A stretch of 62,673 nt of DNA from Rhodospirillales bacterium (lineage in GTDB: Bacteria > Pseudomonadota > Alphaproteobacteria > Acetobacterales > Acetobacteraceae), in contig JAGXAO010000003.1 in the NCBI GenBank assembly GCA_018971565.1, forward strand, positions 1-62,673. Direction: 5' to 3'. The notes below the pieces were generated by a model that saw nothing but the letters and a program-made list of their open reading frames with translations, ran no database searches and was not told where the DNA came from. This document shows positions 49,556-58,363 of the stretch, one piece after another. Both the position numbers and the translations under genes were made by a program. The first letter of the stretch is position 1, and each line of letters opens with the position of its first letter.

Positions 49556-49770
49556 GTATGGGTCCTCGAGGTAGCAAGCCGTATATGGATATGCCTAGCG
49601 CAAAAATCTATTGTGGCCGATTACTGCTGGTTCAATAGAAACACTATGTAACGCGGAATATTGATATACGCATTGCACAAAAACGAATAAAATCGGAGTC
49701 GTGGGGAGAAACGCTGCCCGGATGGCCAGATCCGTCTTACCCAAGTTTTGGTGACAGGGAGGCTCCTTGA

Positions 49771-50280
49771 ATGCCCAGTTTGGCACACGTCGAAGATGAC
49801 GTAACCACCGGTTCAAATCCCCTCGATCTTGTAGAACAAGTTATTGTAGCTAATGAGTGGGCATTCGACCGCCGATCCGATTCAGAACTTGCCGCCGAAG
49901 CTCAAGGCAAATGGTGCGATTACGGACTTTATTTCTGCTGGTCAGATGAGATCTCGGTTATGCATTTTACGGCTGCCTTCGATATGAAGGCGCCGGTTAA
50001 GCAACGCGGCGCGCTTTACGAATTGCTTGCCAAGGCAAATGAAAGACTTTGGATTGGCCATTTTGGAATGGATGAAGATACGGGCATGCCGGTTTACCGT
50101 CACGCCATGCTTTTGCGTGGCACGCCGACGGCCGCAGCGGAATCGATTGAAGATTTAATCGATATTGCTATAACGGAGTGTGAGCGTTTCTTCCCGGCGT
50201 TCCAGTTCGTCCTTTGGGGCGGCAAAAGCGCTAACGAAGCCCTGGATGCTGCCATGCTTGAGTGTGCGGGTGAAGCATAA
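49771..50280 (+). CDS. YbjN domain-containing protein
   Basis: 169 residues of the YbjN (DUF1790) type, which resemble type III secretion chaperones in fold. Seen: VEQVIVANEWAFDRRSDSELAAEAQGKWCDYGLYFCWSDE, then LYELLAKANERLWIGHFGMDEDTGMPVYRHAML, and a C-terminal helix ECERFFPAFQFVLWGGKSANEAL. GGGAGG lies 10 bases before the ATG. It commonly precedes proC in alphaproteobacteria. The function is not known; in E. coli YbjN affects stress and motility phenotypes. Confidence 0.88.
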   Translation: MPSLAHVEDDVTTGSNPLDLVEQVIVANEWAFDRRSDSELAAEAQGKWCDYGLYFCWSDEISVMHFTAAFDMKAPVKQRGALYELLAKANERLWIGHFGMDEDTGMPVYRHAMLLRGTPTAAAESIEDLIDIAITECERFFPAFQFVLWGGKSANEALDAAMLECAGEA

Positions 50281-50348
50281 AGCGGCAAAATGGCAAATCC
50301 GCTCGGCCAAAGATTTCATTCGGCCAAATGTTGTTCTAGAGCGTTCTG

Positions 50349-51155
50349 ATGAGCGCTCTTTCTTCTCTTCTGCTTGTAGGTGCTGGCCGTATGGGCAGCG
50401 CACTTTTGGCTGGCTGGCGTGAGCAGGGCCTGACACAGGCCTATGTCATTGACCCGTCTTCAGATGCGCAATCCCTCGCCGGACCTGGCGTTTCAGTTCT
50501 GCCAGAGGCGGGCTTGTTGCCCCCGGACTTCATACCGCATGCCGTGATTTTGGCAGTGAAGCCGCAGGCAGCCTCGGCTGCGCTGCAGGGTTATGGGCAT
50601 TTTGTGGAGAGCGCTGTTTTTGTTTCTATTATGGCTGGCAAAACCGTACGGGGAGTTGCGCAGTTGCTAGGGGGCAATCCAGCTGTTGTCCGGGCTATGC
50701 CTAATACGCCAGCAGCTATAGGGCAGGGCATTACTGTTGCTTTCGCGGGCCCAAATGTTTCTAATATACAACAAGAGCTTAGCAGCAGATTGCTTTCAGC
50801 TGTAGGAAGTGTGGCTTGGGTTAAGGAAGAGTCCATGCTGGACCCCGTGACCGCTATTTCCGGCGGCGGGCCCGCCTATGTATTTTTGCTTACCGAACTT
50901 CTTGAACAGGCGGGGCTGGACCAGGGTCTGCCGCCAGACCTTGCTAAAATGCTGGCTCGCCAGACGGTTATAGGCTCGGCAGCGCTGCTTGCAGCTTCAA
51001 CCGAGACACCTGAAGCGCTGCGGGTAGCGGTAACGTCTCCGGGTGGAACGACCGCGGAAGCTCTGAAACTGTTGCGCGCGGATGACGCTCTACCAAAAAT
51101 TTTCCGGTCGGCCATCCAGGCGGCCACCGAACGCTCGCGGGAGCTTTCAGCTTAA
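50349..51155 (+). CDS. proC: Pyrroline-5-carboxylate reductase
   Basis: Last step of proline synthesis, using NAD(P)H. 268 residues: Rossmann [65 protein letters not shown] and [13 protein letters not shown] are characteristic. It is 68 bases after the YbjN gene and 58 before prs. Confidence 0.96.
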   Translation: MSALSSLLLVGAGRMGSALLAGWREQGLTQAYVIDPSSDAQSLAGPGVSVLPEAGLLPPDFIPHAVILAVKPQAASAALQGYGHFVESAVFVSIMAGKTVRGVAQLLGGNPAVVRAMPNTPAAIGQGITVAFAGPNVSNIQQELSSRLLSAVGSVAWVKEESMLDPVTAISGGGPAYVFLLTELLEQAGLDQGLPPDLAKMLARQTVIGSAALLAASTETPEALRVAVTSPGGTTAEALKLLRADDALPKIFRSAIQAATERSRELSA

Positions 51156-51213
51156 TTTACATTACCGTGCCCCGTTGCTACACCGCGCCGAGCAGCATTC
51201 CGGGAAGATTTTT

Positions 51214-52146
51214 ATGAAAATTGTCGCCGCCAACAGCAATCGTCCCCTGGCCGAGGCAGTCGCTGCCGGGTTGAACTTGCCGTTGGCAAAAGCCTCCATC
51301 AGGCGCTTCGCAGATATGGAAGTGTTTGTCGAAATTCATGAAAATGTACGCGGTGAAGACGTATTTGTCATTCAATCGACCTCATATCCTACGAATGACA
51401 ATCTGATGGAATTGCTCATCACGCTGGATGCCCTGCGCCGCGGCTCTGCCCGGCGCGTTACGGCCGTGATTCCGTATTTTGGCTATGCCAGGCAAGATCG
51501 TAAATCTGGCCCCCGCACGCCCATTTCCGCCAAGCTGGTTGCGAATATCATAACTGAAGCTGGCGCCAACAGGGTCTTGACCATGGACCTTCATGCTGGC
51601 CAGATACAGGGTTTCTTCGACATTCCTGTGGATAACTTGCCAGCGGCGCCGCTTTTCTCGCGCGACATTGAAGAGCGGTTTGCTGGACGGAATCCAATGA
51701 TCGTTTCGCCCGATGTAGGAGGCGTGCTGCGTGCGCGCATTATTGCACGCCGGCTGAATACTGACTTGGCGATTATCGACAAACGCCGTGAACGGGCGGG
51801 AGTTTCCGAGGTGATGAACATAATCGGAGACATTCAAGGGCGCCATTGTATCCTGATCGATGATATCGTCGATTCCGGGGGCACGCTTTGCAATGCCGCC
51901 GAGGCGCTGTTGGCCAATGGCGCTACGTCCGTTGAGGTGTATGTTTCTCACGGCGTGCTTTCTGGTGGCGCGGTGGCGCGGATTGCTGCTTCCCCGATTA
52001 AAATGGTGACTATAACCGACTCGATTATGGCGACGGAAGCCGTCCGGTTGGCTCATAACATCCGCCAACTATCGATAGCGCCGCTCATAGCTGAAGCGAT
52101 GCGGCGGATTTCTACGGAAAGCTCAGTTAGCTCCTTGTTTGATTGA
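51214..52146 (+). CDS. prs: Ribose-phosphate pyrophosphokinase
   Basis: Makes PRPP from ribose-5-phosphate and ATP. 310 residues from ATG 51214 ([20 protein letters not shown]); the upstream open frame overlaps proC and is not conserved. Motifs: [70 protein letters not shown], and the PRPP-binding loop [18 protein letters not shown]. No terminator is evident after it. Confidence 0.97.
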   Translation: MKIVAANSNRPLAEAVAAGLNLPLAKASIRRFADMEVFVEIHENVRGEDVFVIQSTSYPTNDNLMELLITLDALRRGSARRVTAVIPYFGYARQDRKSGPRTPISAKLVANIITEAGANRVLTMDLHAGQIQGFFDIPVDNLPAAPLFSRDIEERFAGRNPMIVSPDVGGVLRARIIARRLNTDLAIIDKRRERAGVSEVMNIIGDIQGRHCILIDDIVDSGGTLCNAAEALLANGATSVEVYVSHGVLSGGAVARIAASPIKMVTITDSIMATEAVRLAHNIRQLSIAPLIAEAMRRISTESSVSSLFD

Positions 52147-52165
52147 GTGGAGTTGCGATCAAAAT

Positions 52166-52246
52166 TCAGCCGGTGAGAGCAGCAAGGCCCGCACCGGCGA
52201 AAGCTGCCAAGAGAAGAATAGAACGGGGAGGCAGAAAACGATTCAT
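52166..52246 (-). CDS. Candidate 26-residue hydrophobic small protein
   Basis: A short leftward frame: ATG at 52246, stop TGA at 52166. It encodes MNRFLPPRSI followed by about 16 almost wholly nonpolar residues ending AALTG, a plausible single TM segment with positive residues at its N-terminus. AGGA lies six bases before the ATG. It is the only good coding candidate in the 244-base gap between prs and xth. I know no family for it, and expression is not shown. Confidence 0.4.
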   Translation of the reverse strand: MNRFLPPRSILLLAAFAGAGLAALTG

Positions 52247-52275
52247 CACAATTCCTGATCCGCGGTTCCACGCAA

Positions 52276-52293
52276 ACAGATCATCTGATCTGT
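52276..52293. repeat. 18-bp inverted repeat in the prs/xth gap
   Basis: ACAGATCA (52276-52283) and TGATCTGT (52286-52293), separated by TC. No T run follows, so it looks more like an operator or short hairpin than a terminator. On the minus strand it lies 30-47 bases before the start of the candidate 26-residue ORF, where a promoter would be expected. Confidence 0.4.
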
Positions 52294-52390
52294 CCAAAAC
52301 CGCATTCAAGATCTGGTTATGCTACCCCTAATGAACACCTCACATGCATGCAGATGCGTTATGCACCAGAACCATATCTTCTGCCCGTTG

Positions 52391-53191
52391 TTAAAAATCT
52401 AATGTCAAAGCAACAGGCACGTGGTCAGATGGGCAGTCCCAATTTCGGGCCTCTCGTAGAATTCTATAGTCGCTTAATGAAGGGATTACGTCTGGCGTAA
52501 CCCATATGTGGTCAAGGCGCCGTCCTCGGTCAGAAGCAGCCCAATCTTTATTCCGATATGACCACCACGTGTAGAGTTTTTGTGATTCCGGAACAAAATG
52601 TCGGATAGCATCATAAAACCCTTGTTCGCGCCATAAATTTAAAGCATCCACCTCCACAGATGTATGGCTCACGACATTAAGCAACTGTTTATGGCTCCAA
52701 ACATCTTGCTCTAGTGGTGCAATATTCAAATCTCCTGCCAGAACTGCCCGTTCAGGCGTAAATTTGGCAAAGTGCGCTGTGGCTTCACTTAAAAAATCGA
52801 GCTTATGTGCAAACTTATCATTTACAGACCTATCAGGAATATCTCCACCCGCCGGTATGTAAAAATTGTGGATATTAAGAGCCAGACCGGCAATTTTGAT
52901 CGTTGCGGATATGTGTCTGCAATCATTTTTTCCACACCAATCTGGCGTATCTTCTGCCAACTCCAAGGGTATACGGGAAATAATCGCTACCCCGTTATAA
53001 CTTTTCATGCCGCGTTTTAAGACATATGGAAAGCCAATGTTTTCGCCGATAAATTCTGGAAATAATTCATCGGGCACCTTTGTTTCTTGCAAGCATATTA
53101 TATCAGGCTGCAGTTGAGCGACTAGACGATAGAGATGTTCTTGCCGTAAACGTAATGAATTTATATTCCAAGTTACAACGGTGAGTTTCAT
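52391..53191 (-). CDS. xth: Exodeoxyribonuclease III
   Basis: AP endonuclease and 3'-5' exonuclease of base-excision repair, completing the work of glycosylases such as the UDG at 11.2 kb. 266 residues: VVTWNINSLRLRQ, DIICLQETKVP (metal Glu), HNFYIPAGGD, LAGDLNIAP, WWSYRN, GRRLDHIW and the catalytic CPSDHVPV at the C-terminus. It follows lolA by 31 bases and is probably cotranscribed with it. Confidence 0.96.
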   Translation of the reverse strand: MKLTVVTWNINSLRLRQEHLYRLVAQLQPDIICLQETKVPDELFPEFIGENIGFPYVLKRGMKSYNGVAIISRIPLELAEDTPDWCGKNDCRHISATIKIAGLALNIHNFYIPAGGDIPDRSVNDKFAHKLDFLSEATAHFAKFTPERAVLAGDLNIAPLEQDVWSHKQLLNVVSHTSVEVDALNLWREQGFYDAIRHFVPESQKLYTWWSYRNKDWAASDRGRRLDHIWVTPDVIPSLSDYRILREARNWDCPSDHVPVALTLDF

Positions 53192-53222
53192 ATCTCCAAT
53201 CTACAGAATTTTTTTAAAGTTC

Positions 53223-53912
53223 CTATCCTCCGGAAGCAGCAGAGTCGTTATTCTGGAAATATTCGAACAATGAATCCGAGAAAGGCCCTCCCGGGGCAAT
53301 GTCGTATAAATGAACATTTGTCTGTCGTCCCTGAGCATCTGTTACAGTCCAGGCTCGCAATTCCAATGGCTCAGTTGAGAAAGAAAGAGTGAGTGTTCCA
53401 GCAGCTTCTTTGCCGCGGCGAACGAGAGATAAGTCAATTTGGCCGGGTTGTTCAACCAAATTGGTAATATATACTGCCGAAGATTCAAGATCCACATGCT
53501 TCGCCAGCAAAATACCGAGCGGTGTGGCGCCGAGTGGAATATTGGTTGTTTGGTTCAATTGGGGGTCGTGGTAAACCAATAAACCAAAGCCAGCGACTAG
53601 CAACTGCGGATCTGGCGGATCGTAAGCAAACCGCATTTTACCGGGGCGCTCGAGCCAGGCTTTACCCGTTCGTGTCGCCCCGTTTGCATCTACCTGCAAA
53701 AAATTCGCCGTCAGTCCATTCTGGGTATTCAGATAGGTTTCAATCTGAGTGACCACAGCCTTATCACTAGAGGACAACACCATCGGTGAGGTGCTGGCAT
53801 TAGCACCAGTGGTAAATAATAAAAGCAACGCCGCCACGCTTATGGCGTGGCGGAAAGAATTAGCTGGCAGCGCGGCGGCTAGCGGCTTCAGTTTTATTTG
53901 CGGAAAAAGCAT
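53223..53912 (-). CDS. lolA: Outer-membrane lipoprotein carrier protein LolA
   Basis: Periplasmic chaperone that ferries lipoproteins such as Pal from LolCDE to the outer membrane. 229 residues with a long basic N-region then a signal peptide (ISVAALLLLFTTGANA). Core: IETYLNTQNGLTANFLQVDANGATRTGKAWLERPGKMRFAYDPPDPQLLVA split across the first strands, then LAKHVDL and the C-terminal AWTVTDAQGRQTNVHLYDI. Its start lies 53 bases inside marR, so the two are translationally linked. Confidence 0.92.
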   Translation of the reverse strand: MLFPQIKLKPLAAALPANSFRHAISVAALLLLFTTGANASTSPMVLSSSDKAVVTQIETYLNTQNGLTANFLQVDANGATRTGKAWLERPGKMRFAYDPPDPQLLVAGFGLLVYHDPQLNQTTNIPLGATPLGILLAKHVDLESSAVYITNLVEQPGQIDLSLVRRGKEAAGTLTLSFSTEPLELRAWTVTDAQGRQTNVHLYDIAPGGPFSDSLFEYFQNNDSAASGG

Positions 53913-54240
53913 CAGTCATTATATGACGTGTTTCGCGCAAAAAAGCAGCCCCCTTTACAGTGCGTTGCACTAAAACCGACCGGCGATCTGATGGATCAAC
54001 CTTCCGGCGAACAAAATCCAACTCGGTCAATCTATCGAGGGCGCGGGTGATGGCAGGTTTGGACACATTTAGTTCCTGCGCCAGACCCCGTACGGTATGG
54101 CCGCCTTCGTTTAAATAACAAGTAAGAAAAACGCCGAGTTGGCGCGCGGAAAGATCGACACCGTCTCGGCGAACTAGCGAAACGACGGTATCCCTGAGTA
54201 TACCGACCAGCTGATCGGAGGACAATTGGGGGGAGGCCAT
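53860..54240 (-). CDS. MarR family transcriptional regulator
   Basis: Winged-helix regulator of 126 residues. LSARQLGVFLTCYLNEGGHTVRGLAQELNVSKPAITRALDRLTEL contains the recognition helix (SKPAITRALD), and VRRKVDPSDRRSVLVQRTVKG forms the wing with the typical D-x-R-S motif. It is first in a likely operon marR-lolA-xth. The ligand and target genes are not visible, but autoregulation is common in the family. Confidence 0.9.
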   Translation of the reverse strand: MASPQLSSDQLVGILRDTVVSLVRRDGVDLSARQLGVFLTCYLNEGGHTVRGLAQELNVSKPAITRALDRLTELDFVRRKVDPSDRRSVLVQRTVKGAAFLRETRHIMTDAFSANKTEAASRRAAS

Positions 54241-54324
54241 AGTCTTTAATCCTTGAATAACAAAAACTGAGGTAGTCGTTTTGAAAAGCTAAAGCCTTCC
54301 TTTAGGCAACGATTAGTGCACGAC

Positions 54325-54352
54325 ATTATAAGTGGAATTAAAGCATCTTCAA
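54325..54352 (-). promoter_or_regulatory. Promoter of marR-lolA-xth
   Basis: On the minus strand, TTGAAG (54352-54347), 16 bases, then a perfect TATAAT (54330-54325). The start would be near 54318, leaving a leader of about 77 bases. The palindrome GTGCAC (54317-54322) sits at the start site and could be part of an operator. The rest of the 290-base gap (54241-54530) is A/T-rich and shows no gene. Confidence 0.6.
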
Positions 54353-54530
54353 TACGAAAACATAAAAATCTTTGTCCGAACCACTAACAATCCGTAAAGC
54401 ACGCGAAAAATATTACAAAAATACACGGAAATTAATGATTTTAATCGGTGCCTTTCAAAAAGACTAAATTAATTCAAAGGTTTTTTGATCAACATTTTAT
54501 TTCTGTAACGTTCAATTTTAGATTAGAGAG

Positions 54531-55946
54531 CTAACAAATTTGCGTACTTGTTAAATGCTCAATGCTCCTCAATAATGCTTGTAGAGCTTGGGCTTCACCA
54601 CCCTCAGGCTTCCCAGGGCGAGTGGAGTCGTTCCAGGCATAGGTGTCGATATGAGCCCAAGGGATTTGTTTCGAAACAAAATGTTGCAGAAATAGAGCGG
54701 CCGTAATTGCTCCCCCAAACGGTTTTGAGGAAATGTTGCTGATATCAGCGAAAGAAGAATCGAGCCACGTCACATAGCCACTGTGTAGAGGCATACGCCA
54801 GAGTTGATCATCAGTTACGCGCCCACTAGCAAGTATAGTGTCTGCCAGTGCGTCATTATTGCAAAATAGCGCCGGCAGGTCTGGGCCGAGTGCCACGCGG
54901 GCAGCTCCCGTAAGCGTGGCGATATCAAATAGCCAATCAGGCTTTGCTTCGCAGGCTTCATTGAGTAGGTCGCAGAGTATAAGCCTTCCCTCTGCATCCG
55001 TATCACCGACTTCAACGGTCACCCCGGCTCGGGTAGAAAGCACATCTGAAGGCCGCATCGCACTTCCGGAAATACTATTCTCTGCGCATCCGATGCGTAA
55101 CTCTAGGTGGATAGGTAGATCCAAAGCCATAATTGCAGCTGCAAGTCCTAGGGCTATTGCAGCGCCGCCCATGTCTTTGCGCATTAATCTCATAGCTGCG
55201 CCGGGCTTTAGATTATATCCCCCCGTATCAAAGCAGACACCTTTTCCACAAAGGGAAATTAAAGGGGATTTTTGATTAGCTGTACTGCCATTCCATTTAA
55301 AAATGACCACAGCGGGTGGGCGGCTGGAACCTGCACCCACGGCTTGGATAGCCGGATAGCGTGCAGCAAGCTGCTCATTCTCAATGCATTCTGATTCGGC
55401 GCCAAACCGCGATGCCAATTGCAATGCGATATTGGCCAATTCTCTGGGGCCCATCAGGTTCGCTGGGGTATTGATCAACTCTCGGGCAAACATGATGCAA
55501 CCCGCAACGATACGAATTCGCATTGAAGCGTTGCCAAGGCTGCTTAGCGTTATCTTTTTTGCCTTAAGAGTCTGATACCGATAGGCGCCCAACAGAAAAC
55601 CAAGTTCTGCAGCTTCAAGAGAGTTTTTGTCATGCTCGATCCGCCAGCTATGCTCAGACGGTAGCGCCGCCGCAGCATTTCCGAAGCCATTGAAAACGCT
55701 TCCGTTTCCGAGGCCGATCACTCCTCCGGCGAGGGCGCCATCTTCGTTTGGAAAAAGTAAGGTCTGACCAGCTTCGCCTGTAAAGCCAACCAAGCTGGCT
55801 CGACCTTCAGCCGATTTCGGCAGCTTTGAAGGGCAGTGCCTCAAATCTTCTGGTCGTACCGCATAGAGCGGCAATTCCAAACCGGCCTTCTCGTTTAAGC
55901 CAGAAGGGGCATCGAGAAATCTTAGGGCATCAAGTATCATTTCCAA
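54531..55946 (-). CDS. M17 family leucyl aminopeptidase
   Basis: Dizinc aminopeptidase of 471 residues. The metal and active-site motifs are present: GKGVCFDTGGYNLKP (Lys and Asp), MRKDMGGAAIALGLA (Asp and Lys region), and GDTDAEGRLILCD (Asp, Glu, Arg), where the usual NTDAEGRL has Asp for Asn. ARELINTPANLMGP precedes the catalytic domain. It belongs to the shorter alphaproteobacterial M17 subgroup and not to classical PepA. It would release N-terminal residues from peptides in the cytosol. Confidence 0.9.
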   Translation of the reverse strand: MEMILDALRFLDAPSGLNEKAGLELPLYAVRPEDLRHCPSKLPKSAEGRASLVGFTGEAGQTLLFPNEDGALAGGVIGLGNGSVFNGFGNAAAALPSEHSWRIEHDKNSLEAAELGFLLGAYRYQTLKAKKITLSSLGNASMRIRIVAGCIMFARELINTPANLMGPRELANIALQLASRFGAESECIENEQLAARYPAIQAVGAGSSRPPAVVIFKWNGSTANQKSPLISLCGKGVCFDTGGYNLKPGAAMRLMRKDMGGAAIALGLAAAIMALDLPIHLELRIGCAENSISGSAMRPSDVLSTRAGVTVEVGDTDAEGRLILCDLLNEACEAKPDWLFDIATLTGAARVALGPDLPALFCNNDALADTILASGRVTDDQLWRMPLHSGYVTWLDSSFADISNISSKPFGGAITAALFLQHFVSKQIPWAHIDTYAWNDSTRPGKPEGGEAQALQALLRSIEHLTSTQIC

Positions 55947-55976
55947 CTCTTAGCCGGAGTTGCTAAGCCAAGCTAT

Positions 55977-56001
55977 GCCCCCACGCTAGACCGTAGGGGG
56001 C
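55977..56001 (-). terminator. Hairpin after the cold-shock gene
   Basis: GCCCCCACG (55977-55985) pairs with CGT-A-GGGGGC (55992-56001), with one unpaired A. It lies 17 bases downstream of the cold-shock gene stop but lacks a T run on either side, so it may be a weak terminator or 3' stability element. Confidence 0.4.
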
Positions 56002-56017
56002 TGGTTTAGTTGATACA

Positions 56018-56266
56018 TTAATGCAGACGTTCAATACCAATAGCAGCTATTCTACCTTCACGCTGCTGGAGTACAAAACGTACGCGCTCGCCTTCGTTAA
56101 GCTTGCGGAGTCCAGCATGTTGAACGGCGCTGATATGAACGAATATATCATTCCCCCCATGATCGGGGGCTATAAAACCATAGCCCTTGCCCGGGTTAAA
56201 CCACTTCACAATACCAGTGAATGATGCTGAATTGTCCGCGCTAATATTATCTTGAATCGTTTCCAT
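56018..56266 (-). CDS. Cold-shock domain protein
   Basis: 82 residues from the ATG at 56266 (METIQDNISADNSASFTG), preceded by AAGG; an upstream ATG at 56335 adds 23 residues without similarity. RNP1 is KGYGFI and RNP2 is DIFVHIS, within TGIVKWFNPGKGYGFIAP. It binds single-stranded RNA and acts as an RNA chaperone or antiterminator. The N-terminal leader of about 15 residues is longer than in CspA. Confidence 0.94.
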   Translation of the reverse strand: METIQDNISADNSASFTGIVKWFNPGKGYGFIAPDHGGNDIFVHISAVQHAGLRKLNEGERVRFVLQQREGRIAAIGIERLH

Positions 56267-56386
56267 ATCGACGCCTTTCTTTGCCCATTCGTTGGGGCCT
56301 GGGTCATTTGCCGGAATTTGTTCGGCAATGACCACTGTAAGCGTATTTGAAACGACGGATCAAATGGAAATTTTTGTTGCATTGCA

Positions 56387-56411
56387 GCGTTGGTTGAGTG
56401 GCAACCAACGC
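56387..56411 (-). terminator. Hairpin after gcrA
   Basis: A perfect 10-bp stem, GCGTTGGTTG (56387-56396) with CAACCAACGC (56402-56411), loop AGTGG. It lies 40 bases after the gcrA stop on the minus strand, with ACAAAAATTT some 15 bases further on. It is probably the gcrA transcript end, though the T run is displaced. Confidence 0.5.
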
Positions 56412-56450
56412 GCTCATTTCTAATTCTCGCTATAGGCACAAAAGCTTTTC

Positions 56451-56900
56451 TTAAGCCACATCCTCGCGTTTATCCCGTACACGAACATAAGCAATTGCGG
56501 CATGTTCTTCACAGTAGGGTTTGCCAGCAATTGCCGCAACCGTACAGAAATGAAAACTCGGCCGCCCAGGTTCGCCGATTGGCCAGCAACATGGCGCAGT
56601 CCTTGGTTGCTGGGATTTTGTTGGGGGAATGATAGCCCGAAGTACAGGCACGGGGGCGCTTACCGACACAGAAAGAGGCGGCAATGTGGGGCCTTGTGTA
56701 CGCTTTGGCGGCGCCTGGCGCGGTGCAGTCTCTCCAGGTGTCCGGCGTATGGGCGAGGGGCGGGCCTCCAAGTTCAGGCGGTGCGCTTTGCCAACAACGG
56801 CATTTTTAGAGATATTTAGGCGTCGGCCGATTTCAGCGGTTGACAAACCCTCTGACCACAATGTGCGTAGGCGCGCGATCGCCTCGTCCGTCCACTCCAT
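56451..56900 (-). CDS. gcrA: Cell-cycle regulator GcrA
   Basis: Alphaproteobacterial sigma-70 cofactor that activates genes with methylated GANTC sites. 149 residues from the ATG at 56900 (MEWTDEAIARLRTLWSEG), chosen because AAGGAGG lies 7 bases before it; an ATG at 56960 is upstream of that site. The N-terminal helix-turn-helix reads LSTAEIGRRLNISKNAVVGKAHRLNL. A Pro-rich linker follows, then the C-terminal sigma-binding domain with CCWPIGEPGRPSFHFC and KPYCEEHAAIAY. A GAGTC site lies at 56979-56983 in its upstream region. Confidence 0.96.
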   Translation of the reverse strand: MEWTDEAIARLRTLWSEGLSTAEIGRRLNISKNAVVGKAHRLNLEARPSPIRRTPGETAPRQAPPKRTQGPTLPPLSVSVSAPVPVLRAIIPPTKSQQPRTAPCCWPIGEPGRPSFHFCTVAAIAGKPYCEEHAAIAYVRVRDKREDVA

Positions 56901-57014
56901 ATTGTGACCCTCCTTGCCAATTCTACTAGATAGAGTAGCTGTCATTAGGCTGGCCGACAATATTTAGCAGGCTTAAACGAGTCCTTTTCTGTGGAAAACT
57001 TTAGAGGCGCTGTT

Positions 57015-57536
57015 TTACGGCTTTACTGCCTCGCCGTTGAAAACACCCCAAATATCACTCCTGGCCAAATATCCGTTCTCATATTTTGTGGCAACTTTGC
57101 AGTATTGGCTATTGGCACCACAGCGCAGTAGCGTTCCAGAAACACCGTTTTTTAGATATGCAACAACCCCAGCATTCGAGTTTGGTGCGTCATATAAGGT
57201 TGCTTCATCCGAAGTTACGTAAAAGCCGCGCTTCGCCCGAATGGTTGCTTCATGCACCCAACCGGTGCCCCCGTCAGGCGCCAGAATTTGGCGCCAAACG
57301 TCAAATTCACCAATAATTTCGACGGGCAGCCCCTCACGTTGGTACACCCAATTCACGGGGTATTGGAATCCTGGCCCGGCCCGTACATTCACTTTGTCTG
57401 ACCTTAAACTCACAAATCGCGGCACAGGAAGGTTGGTGGCGCTTCCAATCCCAGGGCCCGGGCCAATTCCAGGGTCGGGGGCGGCGGCGCAGAGCAGCAA
57501 AGTCAAGAAGGCTGGTATTACTGGCAGACGGGACAT
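57015..57536 (-). CDS. Periplasmic bacterial SH3 domain protein
   Basis: 173 residues with a signal peptide (VIPAFLTLLLCAAAPD) and two SH3-like units. The first reads VSLRSDKVNVRAGPGFQYPVNWVYQREGLPVEIIGEFDVWRQI split over the fold with GTGWVHEAT; the second is less typical, with YDAPNSNAGVVAYLKNGVSG and a Cys pair (CGANSQYC). Such proteins often bind peptidoglycan. It overlaps moeB by 19 bases. Confidence 0.85.
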   Translation of the reverse strand: MSRLPVIPAFLTLLLCAAAPDPGIGPGPGIGSATNLPVPRFVSLRSDKVNVRAGPGFQYPVNWVYQREGLPVEIIGEFDVWRQILAPDGGTGWVHEATIRAKRGFYVTSDEATLYDAPNSNAGVVAYLKNGVSGTLLRCGANSQYCKVATKYENGYLARSDIWGVFNGEAVKP

Positions 57537-58273
57537 GCAGGGTCCTTTTTAAGCCGTATCTTCCGAAATTCCGATGCGAGGGCATCCCAGACCACCAGAA
57601 ACCCGGAGAGGGACTGCCCAATCTGCGTGATCTCCTTGATCACTTCCGTTGCCATTAAAGTGCCCATTACACCGGTTACTGAGCCCAATATCCCTGCCTC
57701 GGAGCATGGCGGCACAAGCCCATCCGGCGGAGGCTCTGGGTAAAGACAGCGGTAGCACGGGCCGCCGTTATGAGGCTTAAACGTAGAAATTTGTCCCTCA
57801 AATCGAAGGACGGCAGCAGAAACAAGGGTCTTTTTTGCCGCAACGCAGGCATCTGCAACCAAAAACCTTGTGGCAAAATTATCAGTGCCGTCGCAAATTA
57901 TGTCATAGTCATTTACCAAAATGGCGACATTTTCTAGTGTAACGCGGGCTGCATAAGCATTCACGGTTACGAGAGGATTGGTCTGTAATAATTTCTTTTG
58001 AGCGGAAAGAACTTTTTTTTGGCCGATGCTGGCCTCGTCAAAAAGAATCTGCCGTTGAAGATTGGACAGCTCTACAAGGTCATGATCCACAAGCCCGATT
58101 GTGCCAATGCCGGCAGCCGCCAAATACAGGGCAAGCGGGGCTCCTAACCCTCCAGCTCCAATGATCAGTACTTTTGCCGCTTTGAGTCTGGCTTGCCCGG
58201 TTCCACCCACTTCGCGCAGCAATATATGCCGGGAGTAGCGCTGCACCTCGGTTTCTGAAAAATTTAAATCCAT
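57518..58273 (-). CDS. moeB: Molybdopterin-synthase adenylyltransferase (MoeB/ThiF/HesA family)
   Basis: E1-like enzyme that adenylates the C-terminus of a ubiquitin-like sulfur carrier (MoaD or ThiS). 251 residues: YSRHILLREVGGTGQARL, VLIIGAGGLGAPLALYLAAAGIGTIGLVD nucleotide site (split), LSNLQRQILFD with the Arg finger, CDGTDNFATRFLVAD, and zinc Cys pairs CYRC and CPVC. MoeB and ThiF cannot be told apart with certainty by sequence. It overlaps the SH3 gene by 19 bases. Confidence 0.88.
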   Translation of the reverse strand: MDLNFSETEVQRYSRHILLREVGGTGQARLKAAKVLIIGAGGLGAPLALYLAAAGIGTIGLVDHDLVELSNLQRQILFDEASIGQKKVLSAQKKLLQTNPLVTVNAYAARVTLENVAILVNDYDIICDGTDNFATRFLVADACVAAKKTLVSAAVLRFEGQISTFKPHNGGPCYRCLYPEPPPDGLVPPCSEAGILGSVTGVMGTLMATEVIKEITQIGQSLSGFLVVWDALASEFRKIRLKKDPACPVCQ

Positions 58274-58363
58274 GGTAGGCTTATATTATGGTTGTACCGC
58301 ACTAGCCAAACCTTGAAACCTCTTCCCGCCTGGGAGCAATCTGGTAATAGAGGAGGTAACGGT

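Noticed and set aside
52143-52331. A 62-codon rightward frame starting TTGA on the prs stop
   Set aside because: It mimics the TTGA coupling seen elsewhere, but its translation is Arg/Lys/Ala-rich without a domain, and it overlaps the better micro-protein candidate on the other strand.
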